A stretch of 64,000 nt of DNA from JADKAV01 sp037045455 (GTDB taxonomy: Bacteria > Actinomycetota > Actinomycetes > S36-B12 > UBA10799). Every line of letters begins with the position of its first letter. The stretch's first letter is position 1. This document shows, piece after piece, positions 56,868 to 64,000 of the stretch. The stretch covers positions 62,001 through 126,000 of the forward strand of contig JBAOIN010000005.1 in the NCBI GenBank assembly GCA_037045455.1, given 5' to 3'. The position numbers were made by a program, and so were the translations under genes. The notes beneath the pieces were generated by a model, which saw nothing but the letters and a program-made list of their open reading frames with translations, was not told where the DNA came from and did not search any database.

Positions 56868-58157
56868 TAGACCTCCACCGTGACCGTCGTCCCCGCGCCA
56901 AGGGCGCTGCGTACCCGGAAGCGGCCCCCGATGGATGCCACCAGGTCGTCCATCAGCCGCAGTCCGAGATGGCCCGCTTGCACGCGGTCTGGGTCGAAGC
57001 CGCGTCCGTTGTCCGCGACTGTCAACGTCGACGGTTGCGCCGCGTTGTGACAGGTTCAGGCGCACGCTCGACGCGGCCGCATGCTTGACGACGTTGCCCA
57101 GCGCCTCGCGCGCCACTCTGTACAGCGCGGCTTGAGCGCGAGCGTCCAACCCTGCGGGTTCGGCCAATTCCGACTCGACGACGAGGCTGTCTGGCAGTCC
57201 GTTGACGAGGTCGTCAAGGGCCGCCACCATCCCCGAACTCTCCAACTCCGGCGGGTAGATGTCCACTACCAGGGTGCGCAACTCGCGCACCGACGTACGC
57301 GAAGTCTGGGCGGCGTCTGACAGCACCTGCGCCGTCTGGCCGTCACCGGAAGCCTCCGCACGCGCTGCCATTCCGGCCAGCGTGAAGGAGAGTCCGGCAA
57401 GCTTCTGCACGGTGCCGTCGTGCAGGTCCGCGGCGATCCGGCTGCGTTCCAGCTCGGAGGCATCGACGGCGCGCTGCAAGAGTTCCTCCCGGGTGCGCAA
57501 CTCCGCACTTATGCGCCGGGCCATGCGCACCGCCAGCAGGATCAGAAAGGCGGTCAGCAGGAGCATCGAACCGGCCAGGATCGGCGCGAATGCCACCCAG
57601 ACGTCGCGCGCCTCCTGGCGCAGACTCGCCTGCAACTTGCTGACCTGGAACAGGTAGCGCGACCCGTCGCCGCCCACGATCGGCAGACTCACTTCCACCC
57701 AGTCGGCGGCAGGGTCCAGGTAGCGGTTCTCGGGTCGACTCACATCGGCCATCCCCTGGGTCTCTTCGCCGTCGTTGATGCCGGACGGCAGCGGGAATTG
57801 CTCGCCGATCAGCCGCGGATCGTTGGAGTAGATGATGACTCCGTCTTCGTTCCACAGCCGGATGGCCTTGACGTCCGATCCGCTGATGGACGCCGAGAAG
57901 GCCGCATCGAGCTCGGCCATCCGCGCTGGGCTTCCGGTCTTGAGCCCCTCATCGATCCGGGGCTCCACGACGGTCCGGACCAGCCACTGGGCAGCGGTGT
58001 GGGCGTCCTGCACGGACTGCTCGCGCGCCACCGCGACTGCTGCGACCAGGCTGGCGGTCACCAGCAGCACCACACCGATGGCGCCGGGAATGGCGAACCG
58101 CAGCACCTCGCGACGCACGACCGTGCGCGGTGTTGTCTGCGATGCCTCGTCCACCAT
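56867..58157 (-). CDS. NarX/DesK-type sensor kinase, one frameshift
   Basis: About 430 residues. TM1 (IPGAIGVVLLVTASLVAAVAV) and TM2 (ILAGSMLLLTAFLILLAVRMA) bracket an extracellular cache-like domain (residues about 55-200). HisKA_3 has the H box ELERSRIAADLHDGTVQKLA. The HATPase begins ALYRVAREALGNVVKHAAA (N box) and, past a one-base shift near 57035, ends with GRGFDPDRVQAGHLGLRLMDD and TTVTVEV before TAA at 56867-56869. It phosphorylates the NarL-type regulator that follows. Confidence 0.85.
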
Positions 58158-58186
58158 GGGCCATTGTCCCCCAGGCGGCATGGCGG

Positions 58187-58224
58187 AACCCCGCCCACCG
58201 GCATCGTGCGCGGTGGGCGGGGTT
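58187..58224 (-). terminator. Strong intrinsic-type hairpin
   Basis: A perfect 14-bp stem, AACCCCGCCCACCG with CGGTGGGCGGGGTT and a 10-base loop, lies downstream of the hendecad-repeat gene stop and before the kinase start. There is no U tract, as is common in high-G+C genomes. Confidence 0.75.
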
Positions 58225-58233
58225 CTCGTCGGA

Positions 58234-58806
58234 CTACTTGCCGAGGGCGTCGCGGAACGCCTGCCAGGCTGCCGTGCGGGCTGCCTTGTAGTCCCCGATC
58301 GCGGCCTGAACAGCGGCCCTGCGGGTCTCGCGCGCCTGCTGGGCCTCGGTCCGGTATTGCGCGACCGCTGCTCGCCGCTGCTCCCGCGTGGAAGCCGGGT
58401 TCTCCAGCACCGCAAGCAGCGTGTTCCGGCTGGTGGTGATGCTGGCTTCGAACGCGTCGTTCGCCGCTGTCAGCGCAGTCCGGAAGGTCACCCGCGCCTG
58501 GTGCAAGGCCACCCGCAGCGCCTGTCGGGCTTCCTTGAACTTGGCACGCAGTTCTTGCCGCGCTTCGCGGATGTCCTGGCGGAATTCCTGACGCGCCTCG
58601 CGCACGTCGGCACGGAAGTCGCGCCGGGCCTGCCGCAGGTCAGCGCGGAACGCCCGGCGGGCATCCTGCACGACCCAGTTGTGTCCGGGGTGTGCTGCGA
58701 CCGACGTTGTGACCGCAACCGGCGCCTTAGCGTTCGCGGCCGGGGCGACAGCGCCGAGGCCGATCATCAGTCCGGCTGCGATCGCAGCCGTCTTGCGTGC
58801 TCTCAT
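58234..58806 (-). CDS. Secreted helical protein of 11-residue (hendecad) repeats
   Basis: 190 residues. Signal peptide (KTAAIAAGLMIGLGAVAPAANA), then from about residue 48 seven consecutive 11-residue repeats beginning ARRAFRADLRQ, ARRDFRADVRE, ARQEFRQDIRE, ARQELRAKFKE, ARQALRVALHQ, ARVTFRTALTA, ANDAFEASITT. Arg/Glu pairs alternate with Phe/Leu/Val/Ile. A second helical block (ARETRRAAVQAAIGDYKAAR) ends the protein. Hendecads form straight or right-handed coiled coils. A role in envelope structure or binding is inference. Confidence 0.82.
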   Translation of the reverse strand: MRARKTAAIAAGLMIGLGAVAPAANAKAPVAVTTSVAAHPGHNWVVQDARRAFRADLRQARRDFRADVREARQEFRQDIREARQELRAKFKEARQALRVALHQARVTFRTALTAANDAFEASITTSRNTLLAVLENPASTREQRRAAVAQYRTEAQQARETRRAAVQAAIGDYKAARTAAWQAFRDALGK

Positions 58807-58824
58807 CGGTGTTCTCTCCCTCTT

Positions 58825-59220
58825 CTAGAAAGTCAGGGTTCCCTGACAGATCTCGTTGGTGTTCCGATTGCGGGCAGTGAATGTGAAGGTGTCCATACCG
58901 GGCTCATTGCGCACCCGGCCTTTCACCTTCACGACCCCCCGGCCCGACGACTTGCGTGAGAGCGACGCGACGGTCACCTGGTTGTGCTGCACCCGCAGCA
59001 CCCAGCGCTGCCGGGGCGTGGTGTCGATCCTGGCGCTCACGACTACCCGCAGAAACCGGGAACGCCCCGAAAGCGTCCAGGTGCTGCCCGCATCGCAGAC
59101 ACCAGTGGTCACGATGCGGTCCGAACCACCAGCCGGTTGTCCGGGCCGTGCCACTGCCGGGGCCGTGGCCACTATCGCCAGCGCAAGTGCTGCGACCGCC
59201 GTTGTTTTCGTCCTTCTCAC
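58825..59220 (-). CDS. Small secreted beta-rich protein
   Basis: 131 residues. Signal peptide KTTAVAALALAIVATAPAVA, two cysteines (TTGVCDAGSTW and NEICQGTLTF) likely forming one disulphide, and repeated beta strands (RWVLRVQHNQVTVASLS; GRVRNEPGMDTFTFTAR). No known family. GTG 59220 is the only start upstream of the signal peptide. Divergent from the beta-propeller gene. Confidence 0.7.
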   Translation of the reverse strand: MRRTKTTAVAALALAIVATAPAVARPGQPAGGSDRIVTTGVCDAGSTWTLSGRSRFLRVVVSARIDTTPRQRWVLRVQHNQVTVASLSRKSSGRGVVKVKGRVRNEPGMDTFTFTARNRNTNEICQGTLTF

Positions 59221-59325
59221 ACCATCGATGCTTGTAACTCGCGGCGGTCTGCGGCAAGACGACCATGGTCCTAGGTCGATGGTCGGCCTCTCGGAGTTGA
59301 TCTACTCTGGCACCGAGGGAGCGCC

Positions 59326-60806
59326 ATGTTCGCCAGAGCCGTTCTGACCAGTGGGCTGACGCTCGCCGTCCTCGCGCCTGTACCGGCTGCTGCCGCTGAT
59401 GGCCATGTGACGATCAGGGTTGTCGTGAGCGGCCGGCTGCTGCACAAGCCCGCGAAACTGCGGATCTTCGACCGGGCAGGCGAGCACATGGTCAGGGTGG
59501 CTGCGTCGCGAACCCTGCGCGTCCGGGCCGGTCTCGTGACCATCGTTCCGGCACCCATTCGGGCTGGCCATTCTTCGACTGCAACCGTTCAGCAGTTCAC
59601 AGCCTCGAGCGGCCGCGTTGTCCGCATCGACTACGCCCAGGACGAGGTCTCTCGCCCTGGGCCGTTGGAGCCTCTGGCACGTCGGGAACGACGGCAAGCC
59701 CGCGACCGGGTGGAACTGGGTGCCGTCTCCGGACAAGTCGCTAGTGGCGTTCACGTCCAGCGGGCGCCTGCTGGTCCGGAACCTCGCAACCGGCCTCGTC
59801 ACCAAGCTTGCAGATGGCGCTCAAGGCCGACTCTCCTGGTCGCCTGACTCCACGCATATTGCGTTCTTGAGCAACGCCGGTCTGGCCATCGCGAACGTCG
59901 CCGCCGGCGACCTCGTCCTTGTGCCGGGCACGGCCGCCGCCTGGTCGGACGACGACCACCTCGTTGTGTCAGGCAGGTCTTCCGGCATCCGGATCAGAAC
60001 CCTGTCGACGGGCGAGACCCGGGAACTTGTGCCCTCCCGCTATCAGGTCGACGCATGGCGGTTGGCCCCTGACGGTCGACGCCTGGCGTTCGAGTCTTCG
60101 GGCGACGCGGTTCGGTCGGCGATCTACGTGACCGACCTGGCAACGGCCAAGCACGACCCTGATGAGCAGGAACGCCAACGGCGCCGTCTGGTCACCGGGC
60201 AGCAGCAAGGTGGCCTTCAGCTCGACGACCGGCGTCTTCATCAAGGACCTGGCGTCCGGTGTTGTGAGCCAGGTGTCCAAGAAACCCTCGGGTCGTGAAC
60301 CGGCCCTCCAGTGGTCGCCCGACGGCAAGACGGTCGCGTTCCGATCGCAAGGGACTGTCTTCATCAAGCACCTCGCCTCGGGGCGACTTGAGCCTCTTCT
60401 TCCGGGACGATCGCGCTCGGCCGTGATCGGTGGCTATGCCTTCTCGCCCTCGGGGGATCGGATCGCGTTCCTGTCAAGGCAGCGCAAGGGATGCTGGACA
60501 AACGTCGTGCCGTTCGCGAACCTGAACTGCGAGAACGTGCTCGTCCGTGACGTCGGCAGCCACCGACTGGCGAACGTGTCCACTCTGGCCAGTGGCCTCG
60601 GCTGGCAGGGTGGTCCTTTGGATAGCCGCGGTGGCTGGTCACCGGCCTGGCTCGGCGACGACCGATTGCTGTTCCTGGCTGCGGATCAATCGGGCGATAC
60701 GGTCCCTCTGATCAAGACGGTTGAGTGGCCGCCGAAGGTCGTCAGGTCACCCGTTCCGTGGACTCCCCCATGGTGCGACCCGACGCGGTGGTGGTGGTCG
60801 TGCTGA
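59326..60806 (+). CDS. Secreted WD40/TolB-like beta-propeller protein, frameshifted
   Basis: About 490 residues in three reading frames. Signal peptide MFARAVLTSGLTLAVLAPVP. A small beta domain (VTIRVVVSGRLLHKPAKLRI) is followed by propeller blades with repeated SPDxxxIAF or SPDGKxVAF: WVPSPDKSLVAFTSSG, WSPDSTHIAFLSNAG, LAPDGRRLAFESSG, WSPGSSKVAFSST, WSPDGKTVAFRSQG, FSPSGDRIAFLSRQ. Single-base shifts lie near 59655 and 60160; another near 60725 is possible. GAGGGAGC precedes ATG 59326. Function unknown; propellers of this kind are usually binding scaffolds. Confidence 0.78.
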
Positions 60807-61165
60807 CGCGGCAATCCCGTCGGCCAGCCCCGTTTGGGACCTTCAGCACGTTTCAAATGGGGTACACGACACAAGCGGGGGGCAGGCAGATCCGCAGTCC
60901 CTTGCCTGCAACTCGGACCGGATCCACACCAAAGGTCACCTGTCCATCCGGGACTCGCCGGCCACGCGCACTCGCGGCATCGGCACGCGCGTGGGCTTGA
61001 GCCACGACCACGCCGGTCAGAAGGGACCGGGGCCATCCGGATCGCGATGCGTCTGAGAACTCAAGTCACGATGCGCCACCTGATCGTTTTCTCGGTGGCC
61101 TTCGTTGACTCCTCCAGCCCCGAGGTCGTGTGCGCCCGGCACCCCACGCGCTGTAGAGTCCGCCC
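60807..61165. other. Intergenic stretch, no supported feature
   Basis: 359 bases between the propeller gene and the methyltransferase. Short open frames exist on both strands but none has a start with ribosome-binding site, recognisable product or codon bias like its neighbours. It may include the frameshifted tail of the propeller gene. Confidence 0.4.
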
Positions 61166-62146
61166 GTGGTCTCTGTGGGAATGGGTACGCTCACCAACGA
61201 ACTGCTGGGCGACCCGCGCTTCGGACGAGTGGTCATCATCACCTCCGTCACGACGGGCAATCCTGCATTGGGAACCTTCGACCTGGCCAAAGCAGATGCG
61301 GTCCTGGCTCTGCAGTACGTGGGGGAGGACCCGCCGGGCGGACTTTCGCTGGCCGATCTCGCAATGGAGGCGGGGCGCGGCGATTTTGCCGGCACCTTCG
61401 ACCTCGCGATGGTCGATCCCTACCACACCTATGACTCGTCGATGCAATGTCTTGAGCTGGCACTGGGCATGCTGCGGCCCTCAGGAGTGCTGTTGGTGCA
61501 CGACTGCCTTCCCCCACTTGAGTACACGGCACCCGAGTTCATCACCGGCAACTGGTGCGGCACGACCTTCGCCGCCTTCCGGGACCTGTGCACCGCGAAC
61601 GGCCTTTGCTGGTTCACGGTGGCGGCGGACATGGGGATCGGCGTGGCCGTGAAGGGGACTGATCCAGTTGACGTGCGGCTCCCCGAAGACGCATGGACCC
61701 AGCAGACCCATGAAGCGTACATGCAGCGTTACCGGGCGGATCCATGCTCCTTGATGCAGGCCGTGGACGGCGCCGATGCACGCACTGCGCTGGAATTGGC
61801 TCTGGTCGGCGCGCAGGCCGCCCACGTTCGTGTGGCGTTCGACGGCTGGGAGGACCTCGATGAACGCACCCACCGTTCCTCCGACAGATCCTGGCAGCGC
61901 CTCCTGCATGAGAACCAGGCCATGCGCGACGAGGTCGATCACCTGACCGCGCAGATCCGTGCTCTGGAAAGCGAACTCGACGCGCTACAGGCGCGGAACT
62001 ACGATCTGCAGGCCCAAGTGACGGACCTGTACGCCCACATCACCGAGATGCGCAGGCCGACCTGGCAGGCGAGAGCTCTCCTGCGCAGCGCGCCGAAAGC
62101 AGCGCGCACCCGCATGGAACGGCGATGGCGGCCCGACAGACCGTAG
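61166..62146 (+). CDS. Methyltransferase-like protein with C-terminal coiled coil
   Basis: 326 residues. The middle has the class I methyltransferase strand pattern FDLAMVDPYHTYDSSMQCLELALGMLRPSGVLLVHDCLPP, in parts, as in Methyltransf_24 proteins of surface-polysaccharide loci. The usual G-x-G-x-G motif I is not visible at the N-terminus, so the start may be truncated. A coiled coil of about 55 residues follows (ENQAMRDEVDHLTAQIRALE; ELDALQARNYDLQAQVTDLY) and then a basic tail. Rapid change to transposase remnants right after its stop suggests recombination here. Confidence 0.65.
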   Translation: MVSVGMGTLTNELLGDPRFGRVVIITSVTTGNPALGTFDLAKADAVLALQYVGEDPPGGLSLADLAMEAGRGDFAGTFDLAMVDPYHTYDSSMQCLELALGMLRPSGVLLVHDCLPPLEYTAPEFITGNWCGTTFAAFRDLCTANGLCWFTVAADMGIGVAVKGTDPVDVRLPEDAWTQQTHEAYMQRYRADPCSLMQAVDGADARTALELALVGAQAAHVRVAFDGWEDLDERTHRSSDRSWQRLLHENQAMRDEVDHLTAQIRALESELDALQARNYDLQAQVTDLYAHITEMRRPTWQARALLRSAPKAARTRMERRWRPDRP

Positions 62147-62380
62147 AGCTGATCGACTGGTACAACCACACCCACCGGCACTCATCGCTGGAAGGCCACA
62201 CCCCGGCCAGCGTCCACGACGGCAGCTGGGTCCAGATCCACCACCAACGCCAGGCCACCCTCGATGCAGCTCTACCAGGCCAACCCCGGCCGCTACCGCC
62301 GACGCCCGCAAGCCAGAACCCCCATGGCCTGCGTCGTCCTGAACCAACAACAACCCCTCGACCGACTCCAAACAGGTTGA
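62125..62380 (+). mobile_element. IS3-family transposase remnant (integrase C-terminus)
   Basis: ELIDWYNHTHRHSSLEGHTP and ASVHDGSWVQIHHQRQATLD are the end of an IS3-type (rve) transposase. One base shift gives the normal ending YQANPGRYRRRPQARTPM... to TGA at 62378-62380. Only about 85 codons remain and no terminal inverted repeats were found. The 5' end overlaps the methyltransferase stop region. Confidence 0.75.
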
Positions 62381-62525
62381 CAGGTTCCGAACGCGTCGGA
62401 TTCGGCTTCCGCACCTTCCGCAACTACCGAATCCGGGTCCTACTCGACGCCGGAGGCGTCAACTGGAACCTACTCCCCACCCTGACCCCCCCGCTGAAAT
62501 CCGAAGGACCCCCAAAGTGGGTAGA
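62381..62525 (+). mobile_element. ISL3-type transposase C-terminal remnant
   Basis: FRTFRNYRIRVLLDAGGVNWN resembles the last residues of ISL3/DDE transposases, followed by degenerate LLPTLTPPLKSE. It is directly joined to the IS3 remnant, giving a mosaic of two dead elements. Confidence 0.6.
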
Positions 62526-62610
62526 CAGCGCGCATGACCTGACGAAGGGGCGATGTTCCGGGCCAGACAGAAAACTCACGCGGAAATGGAGTTCAGGCCG
62601 AAGATCTACG

Positions 62611-64000
62611 TCAGTTCAAGAGATACAGAGCGTAGATGTCGTCTTGCCAAACTGGTTGCCCCACTGACTCTTCGATGGTCCGCCCTTCGATCGCTGCCTG
62701 GTTATCCAGCGCCGCCTGACTTACGCCCTTGTCGAAGAGGACCGCACAGTACCCGGCATCGCGCAGTCTGTCGAAGTCCTGGACTGTGGCCTCTTGCGCT
62801 ACTCCAGTCACCGGGTTATCAGACGCTGTCTGTCCGGCTACATAGGAGCCACCCGACCAACGGAACTCCGGAGCCAACGCGAAAGGCAGATAGCTGCGGT
62901 AGGTGAGATCGTCCCAGACGATGCCGGGCTGGCTCGCACGCTGATTGGGCACCGTCTCGTTCGGCAACTGTGCGACAGCACATCCTGCTGGTACCTTGCC
63001 ACGCACACTGTCCACCATGGCCGCATACTTCGTGGCGGGGATGGGTGCCGGGTAATTGCGGTGGGCGATGATCAGGTCAAGTGCCCCGGCGACGAGCAGG
63101 ATGGCCCCGACCACGGCAAGCAACCTGCGCTCCGCTTTGGGGGGTCCGCTGGGACGCGAGAGGACCGCGAAGAGCCACATGCCGCCGGCAATCGCAAGGA
63201 CGAGCATCACTCGGTACCACGCCCGAGCCGGACTGACGGTTCCCAACAACACCGCCATCGCCGCCTGCAAGTTTCCTAAACCACCGGCGAGCCAGAACAG
63301 GGCCGAGACAACGGTGGCGCTTGCCAGGAACAACGTGCTACGGGCATGGACCGATACGGGCGGGATCCGCACGAGGACGAGCAGCGCGATGACCGACAGG
63401 AGCACGGGGGCGATCCCCCAGGCAGCCTCGACCGAGGCTCCCGGGATCAGAAGTTGGTCGCGTGGCAGGATCTCCTGCACGAGCGGGGAGCCGAGGATCA
63501 GGTCGACGAAGTGACCGCCACCCCAGTTGCTCTGCCATGCCTCTCTGCTCGCATCCGATCCTGGTCCGTGATGCCAAGCCGCGAGCGCTGCCTGCACGAT
63601 GAAGCTCAGGAGCACCGCGGCCCACACCTGCAGGATCATTCGCAAGACCAGCCAGTTCCGACGCAGGAGCGGTGCCACGGCCGCAGCGGCAAGCACCATC
63701 ACCAGAACCACCGCCCACCACATCGGCGAAATGGCAGTGCAGAGGAAGACCACTCCCATCGCAGCGATAGGAATCCGGCGGTCACCCTTCACCTCGGCCC
63801 TCACCGCCACACCCAACACCACCGGCAGCACCGCGAAGAAGGCGAGGTTGAGCTGGTGAAACGCGGTCCACCAGGAAGCCCCCATGGTTACCGCTATGGC
63901 AACGGGGAGCAAGCCTCGGCGTCCCGCTGGGAAGGAGCGGGCAGCGAACAGCATCGCCATGGCATTCAGCCCCGCACAGACAGCTTGGAACCACAGCACG
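62611..64000 (-). CDS. Polytopic membrane protein, GT-C-like (5' end outside window)
   Basis: At least 462 residues, continuing past 64000. Nine or more transmembrane helices (for example VAIAVTMGASWWTAFHQLNLAFF; VVFLCTAISPMWWAVVLVMVLAA; LLAVVGAILLVAGALDLII) are followed by a 130-residue soluble C-terminal domain (CAVAQLPNETVPNQRASQPG; TYRSYLPFALAPEFRWSGGS). This layout fits membrane glycosyltransferases of the GT-C superfamily or related surface-polymer enzymes, but no catalytic motif is in view. With the methyltransferase it may mark the edge of a glycan locus. Confidence 0.65.
   Translation of the reverse strand, partial: VLWFQAVCAGLNAMAMLFAARSFPAGRRGLLPVAIAVTMGASWWTAFHQLNLAFFAVLPVVLGVAVRAEVKGDRRIPIAAMGVVFLCTAISPMWWAVVLVMVLAAAAVAPLLRRNWLVLRMILQVWAAVLLSFIVQAALAAWHHGPGSDASREAWQSNWGGGHFVDLILGSPLVQEILPRDQLLIPGASVEAAWGIAPVLLSVIALLVLVRIPPVSVHARSTLFLASATVVSALFWLAGGLGNLQAAMAVLLGTVSPARAWYRVMLVLAIAGGMWLFAVLSRPSGPPKAERRLLAVVGAILLVAGALDLIIAHRNYPAPIPATKYAAMVDSVRGKVPAGCAVAQLPNETVPNQRASQPGIVWDDLTYRSYLPFALAPEFRWSGGSYVAGQTASDNPVTGVAQEATVQDFDRLRDAGYCAVLFDKGVSQAALDNQAAIEGRTIEESVGQPVWQDDIYALYLLN

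Noticed and set aside
60725..61036. Short frames downstream of the propeller gene
   Set aside because: No start signals or family; perhaps the frameshifted tail of the propeller gene.

Overview
The window is G+C-rich DNA from an actinobacterium (Actinomycetota). The evidence is the codon bias, frequent GTG starts, ATGA/GTGA stop-start overlaps, a mycobacterial-type LexA box in front of a DUF222/HNH (13E12-like) gene, MctC/ActP-type acetate transport with DUF485 partners, a CgoX/HemY-type porphyrin oxidase and many Sec-secreted proteins with Ala-rich signal peptides. No rRNA, tRNA, CRISPR array, prophage or intact insertion sequence was seen. I cannot assign a genus.

Layout. 1-8.5 kb: end of a DUF11 surface protein, a methyltransferase, a secreted collagen-like/tandem Hcp-like protein, a broken LigB dioxygenase, beta-carbonic anhydrase with an MFS exporter, and a pore-like membrane protein. 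8.6-15 kb: a minus-strand acetate-sensing operon (LytS-type kinase, LytTR regulator, DUF485, sodium:solute symporter, DUF294 nucleotidyltransferase, PAS membrane protein, DnaQ-like exonuclease). 15-17.8 kb: AMP-synthetase remnant, SOS-boxed HNH gene and an RHH/PIN toxin-antitoxin pair. 17.8-21.8 kb: DUF485-actP-acs acetate uptake and activation. 22-33.5 kb: mixed metabolism (DUF2231-cytochrome b5 fusion, YjbQ, META-I78 lipoprotein, hydrolase, zinc peptidase, TauE permease, FMN-binding protein, diguanylate cyclase, a molybdopterin oxidoreductase, EamA/CGNR pair, cupin). 33.6-39.9 kb: sugar module (xylulokinase, epimerase, ABC transporter, divergent ROK repressor). 41-47 kb: a very large vWA/DUF11 surface protein. 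47-53 kb: radical SAM plus porphyrinogen oxidase, then a TetR-molybdopterin oxidoreductase-SDR operon. 53-60.8 kb: secreted proteins, MFS exporter, NarL-type two-component pair, hendecad-repeat protein and beta-propeller. 61-64 kb: methyltransferase, transposase remnants and a polytopic membrane protein, which may be the edge of a cell-surface glycan locus.

Two features run through the whole window. First, the gaps between genes carry several families of long imperfect palindromes (about 60-110 bp). Family 1 has five copies, family 2 two and family 3 two, plus one solitary long inverted repeat. Some supply the stop codon or the last codons of the neighbouring gene. Second, about fifteen otherwise well-conserved genes, including acs, actP, xylB, the NarL-type kinase and the giant surface protein, are each broken by one or a few single-base indels. 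This looks more like consensus-sequence error than mass pseudogenisation; these genes are annotated across the frameshift with the approximate site given.
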